Source: Candidatus Bathyarchaeota archaeon (GTDB lineage: Archaea; Thermoproteota; Bathyarchaeia; Bathyarchaeales; DTEX01). Taken from it: a stretch of DNA of 5,755 nucleotides. Made by a program: the position numbers and the translations under genes. The DNA is taken from positions 1-5,755 of the forward strand of contig JAGGZB010000130.1 in NCBI GenBank assembly GCA_021162225.1. Direction: 5' to 3'. Below are positions 1 to 4,683 of this stretch, piece after piece (position 1 is the stretch's first letter; each line of letters opens with the position of its first letter). The notes beneath the pieces are model-generated. The model was not told the origin of the DNA. It did no database searches and saw only the letters and a list, made by a program, of their open reading frames with translations.

Positions 1-1017
1 GTTGAGAGTTTAGGGGCGAAAAGAATAGCTCTTCTAGGACTGGTTCTATCAGCAGTTATGAGTCTGTTATTTGGCTATGCTGACTTGCTTATATTCTTCA
101 TGGTAATATGGAGCATAAATGGATATGCTCAATCAACAGGATGGCCATCAGTAGTCAAGATCATAAGTAACTGGTTTAAGTCAGAATTAGGCATGGTGGG
201 AGGTGTTTTTGGCTCATGCTTCCTTGTAGGTAACATGATAGCATGGCCATTACTGGGATACATCACAGCAAATTTTGGATGGCGAACTGCATTCTTAATA
301 CCATCTTTATTGCTGGTTTTGATGGCGATAATCTTCTATTTATGTGTGGATGAGAAGCCTGAAGGAAGTAGACACGTTAGAAAAACTGCTTTTCCCAAGA
401 TTAATTCCAGATTTAAACAGATTCTGCTCTCAAAGGAGCTCATAACGATATCTTTAGCATATATGTTGCTTCAATTTGTAAGAAGCGGATTCACTCTTTG
501 GGCTCCATCATACCTCTTTGAAATGTACGGTCTATCATTGGATATAGCTGGATACGTAGCCGCGATGATACCGATTGGGGGAATAGTAGGCTCAGCGATC
601 TCCGGATGGCTCTCAGATCGAGCTAAGGGATTAGGGAGACAAACAGTAATATTTATGCTAATTCTCTCTCTAAGCCTCACATTACTTGCGTTCTATCATA
701 TGGCTTCTTACAATCTTCAGGCGGGTATAGCCCTACTATTTTTGACAGGCTTAACGCTTTATGGACCGCATATCCTAATGGTTACTGTGATACCTATGGA
801 GCATAAGGACACTTATGGCGCGGCAAGCGTAGCGGGATTTATTGACGGCGTAGGATATATTGGCTCAACATTCGCTGATCCATTTATCGGATGGATAGTT
901 GATGTTCAAGGCTGGAATGGAGCTGTGATCTTTTGGCTTATTAGCTCATTAGCTGCCGCCATCCTTGTAGGAGGGCTAAGCTGGAACAGTATAAAGCGTG
1001 CACTGAGTAGTTATTAA
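1..1017 (+). CDS. MFS transporter, organophosphate:phosphate antiporter (GlpT/UhpT-like) family, 5'-truncated by window edge
   Basis: Membrane transporter that probably exchanges a phosphorylated organic solute for phosphate, by family resemblance; the exact substrate cannot be read. The frame is open from base 1, so the ATG at 58 is internal and the true start lies outside. The first visible residues (SLGAKR) look like the end of the MFS loop 2-3 motif, so TM3-TM12 are present (338 residues) and about 60-90 are missing. Family marks seen: NG-x-x-Q-x-x-GWP followed by NWF at codons 40-59; an arginine at 481-483 in TM7, in the context LQFVRSGFTLWAPSYL, matching the position of the phosphate-binding Arg269 of E. 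coli GlpT; the loop 8-9 motif GWLSDR; and LYGP plus a glycine-rich TM11 near the end. The matching TM1 arginine is off the window. It converges on the tRNA gene. OPA-family membership is fairly sure, the substrate is not. Confidence 0.85.
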   Translation, partial: VESLGAKRIALLGLVLSAVMSLLFGYADLLIFFMVIWSINGYAQSTGWPSVVKIISNWFKSELGMVGGVFGSCFLVGNMIAWPLLGYITANFGWRTAFLIPSLLLVLMAIIFYLCVDEKPEGSRHVRKTAFPKINSRFKQILLSKELITISLAYMLLQFVRSGFTLWAPSYLFEMYGLSLDIAGYVAAMIPIGGIVGSAISGWLSDRAKGLGRQTVIFMLILSLSLTLLAFYHMASYNLQAGIALLFLTGLTLYGPHILMVTVIPMEHKDTYGAASVAGFIDGVGYIGSTFADPFIGWIVDVQGWNGAVIFWLISSLAAAILVGGLSWNSIKRALSSY

Positions 1018-1071
1018 GGGGCTTTGGTAAAAGATATCATTTCGCATCATTCTCTATCTCGGGCGTTGAAG

Positions 1072-1101
1072 AGTATATGGCGAATTAATAACGTATATAC
1101 T
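1072..1101. repeat. 7-bp inverted repeat downstream of the transporter gene
   Basis: AGTATAT (1072-1078) is the reverse complement of ATATACT (1095-1101), separated by 16 nt. It lies in the convergent gap between the transporter stop and the tRNA. It could form a weak A/U-rich hairpin in the 3' UTR or be a chance match in AT-rich sequence. No known function is recognised. Confidence 0.25.
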
Positions 1102-1102
1102 G

Positions 1103-1126
1103 AAAAATAATTTTGGAAAATTTTTT
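1103..1126. terminator. Convergent T-rich terminator region
   Basis: On the + strand a T6 run (1121-1126), preceded by TTTT at 1111-1114, could end the transporter transcript. On the - strand, just past the tRNA CCA end, the same stretch reads as T4 (1117-1120) and then T5 (1103-1107). Short U-runs without an obligatory hairpin are the usual intrinsic termination signal in archaea. The call rests on base composition and position between two converging genes. Confidence 0.4.
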
Positions 1127-1201
1127 GGTAGCCCGGGAGAGATTCGAACTCTCGTCAGCGGGTCCAGAGCCCGCCATGCTTGACCGCTACACCACCGGGC
1201 T
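1126..1201 (-). tRNA. tRNA-Gln (anticodon CTG), CCA encoded, no intron
   Basis: Read on the minus strand, a full cloverleaf can be drawn. Acceptor AGCCCGG pairs with CCGGGCT, discriminator A is at 1129, and a genomic CCA follows at 1128-1126. The D-arm is GTGT/GCAT (with G-U pairs) and its loop contains GG. The anticodon stem GCGGG/CCCGC closes the 7-nt loop CTCTGGA, so the anticodon is CTG, decoding CAG as glutamine. The variable loop is TGAC, and the T-arm GAGAG/CTCTC holds TTCGAAT. The loop has normal size, so there is no canonical intron. The A1-U72 pair is typical of archaeal tRNA-Gln, which is first charged with glutamate and then amidated by GatDE. It has its own TATA-like box upstream and T-runs downstream. 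Confidence 0.97.
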
Positions 1202-1235
1202 ATACAGACGCTGATCTTCCACTAATTATTCAAAG

Positions 1236-1248
1236 TTAAAAATTTAAG
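1236..1248 (-). promoter_or_regulatory. Probable TATA box for tRNA-Gln
   Basis: On the minus strand the stretch reads CTTAAATTTTTAA, centred about 42 nt upstream of the first tRNA base. With the usual 24-27 nt from archaeal TATA centre to start site, transcription would begin near 1217. That leaves a leader of about 16 nt for RNase P to remove. The gap is AT-rich, so the box is not unique. The same run gives a T5 tract that could terminate the upstream SSB gene. Confidence 0.4.
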
Positions 1249-1277
1249 AATTAAATGTTTTGCTGCCTTCAAGTAGA

Positions 1278-1712
1278 TTAGCGTCTTCTCCTCTTTCTTC
1301 TATAGGGGCTACTTTCAGAGAGATGCCATGGAATCTGGACGTATGTTCTCTCTGAAAGATTATTCCGTGTGTTAACTTCAGTTATCTCTTCCTCAGACTT
1401 CTCTATGCTTCCAGACTTACCTGTATTCAGCCTTAACGATCCCTTGAACAGCGTTGTGTATCCATTCTTGATTCTTACAGTGTCGCCTGCCTTGAATCTT
1501 TTTATCTGATCATCCCATAGTGTTAGAACTACTACTCCTGTCTCATCTCCTACGAGGGCCTCTGCAACTAGGTGTTTCCTTTCCCCTCTCCTTGAAAATA
1601 CTATGCGAGAATCTCCGACATTAATTATCTTCACGGTCATGTCAAGATTTCGAAGGTCAGGTTTTAAAGATCCAACTTTACACTCATTCGATAAGCCATT
1701 CACTTTAAACAC
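1278..1712 (-). CDS. ssb: Single-stranded DNA-binding protein, Sulfolobus SSB-type single OB fold
   Basis: Binds ssDNA during replication and repair. The 144 residues are close to the 148 of Sulfolobus solfataricus SSB. The OB fold covers about residues 12-104, starting KVGSLKPDL (Sulfolobus KVGNLKPNM) and including EALVGDETG and LTLW. Of the three ssDNA-stacking aromatics in the Sulfolobus protein (W56, W75, F79), W66 and F89 are kept and the middle one is Tyr85 in NGYTTLFKG; the spacing of 19 and 4 residues is identical. Residues 105-144 are probably disordered and end in SPYRRKRRRR, a strongly basic tail instead of the Gly/Arg-rich segment and acidic end of the Sulfolobus protein. The start is a GTG (1712) without an obvious Shine-Dalgarno but with a TATA box that would give a near-leaderless mRNA; GTG at 1703 is an alternative. 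It follows the nucleotidyltransferase gene by 66 bp on the same strand. Confidence 0.88.
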   Translation of the reverse strand: MFKVNGLSNECKVGSLKPDLRNLDMTVKIINVGDSRIVFSRRGERKHLVAEALVGDETGVVVLTLWDDQIKRFKAGDTVRIKNGYTTLFKGSLRLNTGKSGSIEKSEEEITEVNTRNNLSERTYVQIPWHLSESSPYRRKRRRR

Positions 1713-1740
1713 TTCTTGAGAGAATGATAAACAAAGATGC

Positions 1741-1748
1741 TTATTAAG
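1741..1748 (-). promoter_or_regulatory. Probable TATA box for the ssDNA-binding protein gene
   Basis: CTTAATAA on the minus strand, centred about 32 nt upstream of the GTG start. The inferred start site near 1718 gives a leader of only about 6 nt. This fits the lack of a Shine-Dalgarno before that start and supports transcription independent of the upstream nucleotidyltransferase gene. Confidence 0.4.
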
Positions 1749-1778
1749 ATGATTATTTTGGCACGTTGAGTTCGCGAG

Positions 1779-2924
1779 CTAAGATGGCAGCCGGGCGATT
1801 AATTCCTTCCTCTTCTTACGAATCTCTAAGATTATCTCCCTCGCCTTCTCCAGAGATGACTGGGCATCTTGAAGCGAGGCACTTTCGAGCATCAAGACCT
1901 TAAGAGCTTTTTCGTATACAGCGCTAGGTGAGATTCTTGAGTCTCTCAAGCGCTTTAACAGGGTTACATAGTCGAAACGTGTTCCCTCAATCCTAGCCAG
2001 TAAGAACGCATAGTTCTCGAGCATGCTCACGGAGGCACGTGTCATATAATGAACAGCCTCGGCCGGGAATTCTTCTTGAAGTAAGGAATGCACGCGGGCC
2101 ACCATGCCGCGTAGGAAACTCTTTTTGCAGTAGAAATTCAGGCTACTTAGAACTTCTCCATGTAGATCCTTAGCGATTTGTGAATTAGCTTCAACGCATT
2201 CGATAGCAGCGCTCCACATCTCAACGAGATCATTACAAATTTTCTCGGCTTTTCTCCTATTAACTTCGGACAGACCAGTGATCGTGAGGTATTCTCTATA
2301 AAGATTCTTGAGACCGAGACTCTCAGCTGACTCTTTAAGGGATCTAACGAAGCGGCTATTCGAGAATAGAACCTTCCTAGCCTCCATCAGAATCTTCATT
2401 ATTGCGTCTAATCCAAGCGTAGCATTGAGCTTAGCACTCTGGTAATCCTCTCTCCCATACGCGGATAATCCTCTGCTCAGCAAAATATCAGCCTCAACAA
2501 GGTATTTTCCAGTCCTGATCTCTACGCGCTCAGGCTGCCACATAATCTTCGTTATTGTTTCTTTAGCCATCTTCAAAGCTTCGTCTGGATCATAAAGAAT
2601 CTCAGCCTCGTAGAGCTTTTGATCTATCTCCGGAGGGAATTCTCTCCGAACCCATCTCTCCGGAATGTAGTTTAAATCCAAGAATGTATCATCAATTTCC
2701 GCTCTTTCAACATACTCGTAATCAAGATTCCTGCTGTCAACTATTAGGAGATCCACATCGCTACCCTGCACAGCTTCGCCGCGGCTCCAGCTCCCAAATA
2801 ATCCGATACTGACGACTGACTCACGTGACTTCAGATCATCAACTAATCCCTCAATTATCCTTCGGGTATCTTCGTCCATTCTCTCCATTTCCACATCAAA
2901 CACTCTATCTACATTTAAGACCAT
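1779..2924 (-). CDS. Nucleotidyltransferase-fold protein with long helical C-terminal region
   Basis: The N-terminal domain (about residues 20-110) is a Pol-beta-superfamily nucleotidyltransferase. It has GSWSRG at 44-49, the metal-binding pair D56/D58 in SDVDLL, and a plausible third carboxylate D83 in LDLNYI, so the active site looks intact. Residues 132-250 are all-helical (KYLVEADILL, GREDYQSAKLNATLGLDA), resembling the HEPN/substrate-binding helical bundles that accompany such domains, but no clear R-x4-6-H RNase motif was found. Residues 265-378 form a second helical block ending in a charged, coiled-coil-like stretch. The substrate (nucleotide transfer to protein, RNA or small molecule) is unknown. 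At 381 residues it is far longer than stand-alone MNT antitoxins. The first ATG lies inside a TATA-like box, so GTG at 2903, ATG at 2888 or ATG at 2879 may be the true start. It is divergent from TFB. Confidence 0.8.
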   Translation of the reverse strand: MVLNVDRVFDVEMERMDEDTRRIIEGLVDDLKSRESVVSIGLFGSWSRGEAVQGSDVDLLIVDSRNLDYEYVERAEIDDTFLDLNYIPERWVRREFPPEIDQKLYEAEILYDPDEALKMAKETITKIMWQPERVEIRTGKYLVEADILLSRGLSAYGREDYQSAKLNATLGLDAIMKILMEARKVLFSNSRFVRSLKESAESLGLKNLYREYLTITGLSEVNRRKAEKICNDLVEMWSAAIECVEANSQIAKDLHGEVLSSLNFYCKKSFLRGMVARVHSLLQEEFPAEAVHYMTRASVSMLENYAFLLARIEGTRFDYVTLLKRLRDSRISPSAVYEKALKVLMLESASLQDAQSSLEKAREIILEIRKKRKELIARLPS

Positions 2925-2938
2925 ATAAGCCTTTTAAG
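2922..2938 (-). promoter_or_regulatory. BRE/TATA-like box overlapping the first ATG of the nucleotidyltransferase gene
   Basis: On the minus strand A-rich sequence (AAAAGG) precedes CTTATATG (2929-2922), closely matching the TFB promoter core on the other strand. The ATG at 2924-2922 is part of this box. If it is a real TATA box, transcription starts near 2900 and translation must begin downstream. The alternative reading is AAGG as a weak Shine-Dalgarno 5 nt before the ATG, with transcription from a more distant CTTTAAAAG box near 2985. Confidence 0.5.
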
Positions 2939-3020
2939 AAAACTTATGGAAACGTTGAGAGACTTTATTATCACCCATACTTTTAAAGAAAGAAACTTAA
3001 TGGTTTCATTTAAGTGATGA

Positions 3021-3036
3021 GCGAAAAGCTTATATA
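3021..3036 (+). promoter_or_regulatory. Core promoter (BRE + TATA) of the TFB gene
   Basis: GCGAAAAG (BRE-like, 3021-3028) runs directly into CTTATATA (3029-3036), the best archaeal core promoter in the window. The TATA centre is about 3032, so the start site should fall near A3058/G3059. That leaves a TFB 5' leader of about 100 nt, which is long for an archaeon where short leaders and leaderless mRNAs are common. Confidence 0.75.
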
Positions 3037-3047
3037 TGGGAACCATA
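3035..3047. promoter_or_regulatory. Operator-like inverted repeat against the TFB TATA box
   Basis: TATGG-GAA-CCATA is a 5-bp inverted repeat with a 3-nt spacer. It overlaps the last bases of the TATA box and lies upstream of the inferred start site, where a bound regulator would block TBP/TFB or polymerase. The arms are short, so chance is quite possible, and no specific regulator can be named. Confidence 0.25.
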
Positions 3048-3058
3048 CTCTTGGTATA

Positions 3059-3153
3059 GCCACGGGTTAATGAGCTGGTTCTGACAACCCTGGTATGAGG
3101 AACCTGTTCTGCAAACTTCTTGCAGCTAGCTTATGTATTAACCTTGGTGTGGT
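3059..3153 (+). promoter_or_regulatory. Candidate structured RNA leader (three-way junction) upstream of TFB
   Basis: Hand folding accounts for nearly the whole leader. P1: 3064-3071 pairs with 3137-3144 (GGTTAAT/ATTAACC plus one G-U). P2: 3072-3076 with 3128-3132, after a 4-nt bulge. P3: GGTTC 3077-3081 with GAACC 3100-3104, stacked directly on P2, or alternatively a small hairpin GGTT/AACC at 3077-3089. P4: CTGCAA 3109-3114 with TTGCAG 3120-3125 closing a 5-nt loop. A basal helix 3059-3063/3149-3153 would cover part of the TFB Shine-Dalgarno. It could be a cis-regulatory leader, a separate small RNA, or chance pairing. It matches no riboswitch family I know, and no intrinsic terminator was seen between it and TFB. 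Confidence 0.4.
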
Positions 3154-3155
3154 GA
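3151..3155 (+). promoter_or_regulatory. Shine-Dalgarno of TFB
   Basis: GGTGA lies 3 nt before the ATG at 3159 and 6 nt before a second ATG at 3162. Spacing favours the second ATG; a third in-frame ATG is at 3174. The choice changes only the disordered N-terminus before the zinc ribbon. Confidence 0.6.
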
Positions 3156-3158
3156 GAA

Positions 3159-4106
3159 ATGATGCAGAAAAAGATGAGTAAGATTCAGCCTGTGCAGGTA
3201 ACGGTTAAGAAGTGTCCAGAATGCGGAAGCACTAATTTGATTCATGATTACGATACTGGAGAGACCATTTGTGGAAACTGTGGCTTAGTAATTCAGGATG
3301 TTATGATGGATAAGGGACCGGAATGGCGGGCATTCACCCAGGAGGAGAAAGAAGCTCGAAGCAGAGTGGGCATACCCACTTCATATTCGGTTCATGATAA
3401 AGGATTATCTACATCAATCGACCGCATAGACAGAGATGCTTTTGGACGAAAGCTCCCCCTAGCAACAAGACTTCAGATGTGGCGACTGAGAAAATGGCAG
3501 ATTAGATCACGCGTGCATTCTTCGATAGACAGAAATCTCGCGCAGGCTATGACCGAACTTGACAGGCTCTCAAGCAAGGTCACTGCGCCGTCGGCGGTGA
3601 AGGAGAAAGCCGCCGTGATCTATAGAAAGGCCCTTGATGAAGGGCTCGTCCGGGGCAGATCGATAGCAGCCATAGCCGCCGCTTCTCTGTATGCTGCTTG
3701 CAGAATAACTGGAACGCCGAGAAGCCTCCGAGAAATAGCTGAGGCAAGCCTAGTAGACAAGAAGGATATTGCAAGATGCTATAGGCTTTTACTCCGAGAA
3801 TTAGATCTGCATATACCATTAGCCGACCCGTTGATCTACGTAACTAAGATCGCTAGGAAAGCCGATATTTCAGGGCAGATTCAAGCGGAAGCTGTAAAGA
3901 TCCTTAAGGAAGCTAAAAGAAAACATGTCTCAGCTGGTAAGGATCCTATGGGTTTAGCTGCAGCTGCACTCTACATAGCATGCAAGCGGCTAGGTGAAAA
4001 GAAGACGCAGAAGGAAATCGCTGATGCCGCTGGAGTGACAGAGGTAACTGTGAGAAACCGTTTCAAGACTCTTAAGAGGCAGCTAAACATAAGTTTACCT
4101 GACTAA
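3159..4106 (+). CDS. tfb: Transcription initiation factor B (TFB, archaeal TFIIB)
   Basis: Bridges TBP-bound promoter DNA and RNA polymerase, reading the BRE and placing the start site. All parts of a full-length TFB (315 residues) are visible. The zinc ribbon uses C19/C22 and C38/C41 (CPECGST and CGNCG). The B-reader/linker region is about residues 50-105 (EWRAF onward, DRDAFGRKLP). Cyclin repeat 1 is about 120-205 and repeat 2 about 212-310, ending with the BRE-recognising helix-turn-helix VTEVTVRNRF at 293-302. The start is one of two adjacent ATGs behind GGTGA. It has its own strong BRE/TATA and a long, possibly structured leader, so post-transcriptional control or autoregulation is possible. 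It is divergent from the nucleotidyltransferase gene and convergent with the zinc-ribbon gene. Whether the genome holds other TFB copies cannot be told here. Confidence 0.98.
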   Translation: MMQKKMSKIQPVQVTVKKCPECGSTNLIHDYDTGETICGNCGLVIQDVMMDKGPEWRAFTQEEKEARSRVGIPTSYSVHDKGLSTSIDRIDRDAFGRKLPLATRLQMWRLRKWQIRSRVHSSIDRNLAQAMTELDRLSSKVTAPSAVKEKAAVIYRKALDEGLVRGRSIAAIAAASLYAACRITGTPRSLREIAEASLVDKKDIARCYRLLLRELDLHIPLADPLIYVTKIARKADISGQIQAEAVKILKEAKRKHVSAGKDPMGLAAAALYIACKRLGEKKTQKEIADAAGVTEVTVRNRFKTLKRQLNISLPD

Positions 4107-4111
4107 CACCC

Positions 4112-4324
4112 CTACTCCTCTTCTTTTTCAACCTCTAAGCATATTGGACCAGTATATCCGCAGTCTGAACAGACGAACACTCTTGGAGTAAGCCAAGCAT
4201 CCATGCTACTTAACAGTCTTATATGAGTACTGCCGCATCGTGGACAAACAATAATTCTGCTTGGCGCCGCTTTAGGCTCTTTAAGCTTTTTAAGTATCGA
4301 TTTAAGCTTCTGCATCGAGTGCAC
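4112..4324 (-). CDS. Small zinc-ribbon protein, cotranscribed with aIF1
   Basis: Seventy residues of unknown function. A basic helical N-terminus (about 1-20, KLKSILKKLKEPK) is followed by a four-cysteine zinc ribbon, C27-P-R-C30 and C52-S-D-C55, with an LSSMDAWLTP segment between the two CxxC knuckles, and an acidic tail (EVEKEEE). The first knuckle, CPRCGST, resembles CPECGST of TFB, but no cyclin domain is attached. The GTG start at 4324 directly follows the aIF1 stop (TAAGTG). GAGGT inside the end of aIF1, 7 nt upstream, is a well-spaced Shine-Dalgarno and favours this GTG over the ATG at 4315. The coupling suggests joint expression with aIF1 and perhaps a role at the ribosome or on RNA; this is inference. 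It looks like a conserved archaeal hypothetical-protein family, from memory only. Confidence 0.8.
   Translation of the reverse strand: MHSMQKLKSILKKLKEPKAAPSRIIVCPRCGSTHIRLLSSMDAWLTPRVFVCSDCGYTGPICLEVEKEEE
4120..4128 (+). terminator. Possible U-run terminator of TFB
   Basis: CTTCTTTTT begins 14 nt past the TFB stop and is the first pyrimidine-rich run downstream. It lies inside the convergent zinc-ribbon coding region, where the same bases encode the acidic EKEEE end, so the T-run may be only a by-product of Glu/Lys codons. TFB mRNA must in any case extend into antisense of that gene. Confidence 0.3.
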
Positions 4325-4663
4325 TTACTGAACCTCGATATTCTCCTCCGGATATCCCATTTTAATGAGGAATTCGTATGCCTTCTCCCGCTGATCTCCC
4401 TGAAGCAGAATCTGACCGTTCTTGGCAGTTCCACCGCATGCGCAGAAGTTCTTCATTTTCTGAGCGAGCTTCTTCAAATTTACGTCTTTCCCATCCATCC
4501 CTTCAATAATAGTCATTGCTTTACGGAATTTCCGCGTCTCAATACGGATTAAAATCTTCTGTTGCTCTTTACTAATCTCTCCGCAGATGCATAGATCCTT
4601 TGGAAGCCCGCATATAGGACAGATCTCAACCATTACGTAATTCTTGGCTCCTTCTTGTTTCAT
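4325..4663 (-). CDS. Translation initiation factor aIF1 (SUI1/eIF1 family)
   Basis: Archaeal counterpart of eIF1. It binds the small ribosomal subunit near the P site and enforces correct start-codon and initiator-tRNA selection. The N-terminus holds a zinc-knuckle-like EICPICGLPKDLCIC (Cys15, 18, 25, 27), as in many archaeal aIF1 proteins. The SUI1 domain fills about residues 36-112, with the basic segment IETRKFRKAMTIIEG, the FCACGG motif (Cys74, Cys76) and the ending LLQGDQREKAYEFLIKMG. Family members usually begin just before EICPICG, so ATG at 4633 (codon 11) is the start by homology. However, a TATA box places transcription near 4662, which would make the ATG at 4663 leaderless. AGGAG lies 14 nt before codon 11, too far for an ideal Shine-Dalgarno. 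It is the first gene of a two-gene unit with the zinc-ribbon gene. Confidence 0.95.
   Translation of the reverse strand: MKQEGAKNYVMVEICPICGLPKDLCICGEISKEQQKILIRIETRKFRKAMTIIEGMDGKDVNLKKLAQKMKNFCACGGTAKNGQILLQGDQREKAYEFLIKMGYPEENIEVQ
4332..4336 (-). promoter_or_regulatory. Shine-Dalgarno of the small zinc-ribbon gene
   Basis: GAGGT on the minus strand, within the final codons of aIF1 and 7 nt before the GTG start. It decides the GTG over the downstream ATG and indicates translational coupling with aIF1. Confidence 0.65.
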
Positions 4664-4683
4664 CCTTTACTTGCAGAATGGAG

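Noticed and set aside
58..60. ATG as start of the transporter
   Set aside because: The frame is open from base 1 and encodes the SLGAKR loop end that precedes TM3; two membrane segments are missing upstream.
471..680. 69-codon frame on the minus strand
   Set aside because: Antisense to the transporter gene, with no recognisable domain.
3011..3036. Exact box C sequence GTGATGA at 3014-3020, hinting at a C/D box sRNA
   Set aside because: It abuts the BRE/TATA of TFB, upstream of the inferred start site, and no D box at suitable spacing follows; the nearest CTGA is over 60 nt away.
3064..3144. The leader fold as a tRNA or tRNA-like gene
   Set aside because: The long closing stem is acceptor-like, but there is no TTCRA T-loop next to the 3' strand, no anticodon arm and no CCA.
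3580..3819. 79-codon frame on the minus strand
   Set aside because: Antisense to the first cyclin repeat of TFB, which is certain coding.
4219..4552. Frames at 4219-4434 (-) and 4223-4552 (+)
   Set aside because: Both overlap the aIF1/zinc-ribbon pair in other frames, and their translations show no domain.
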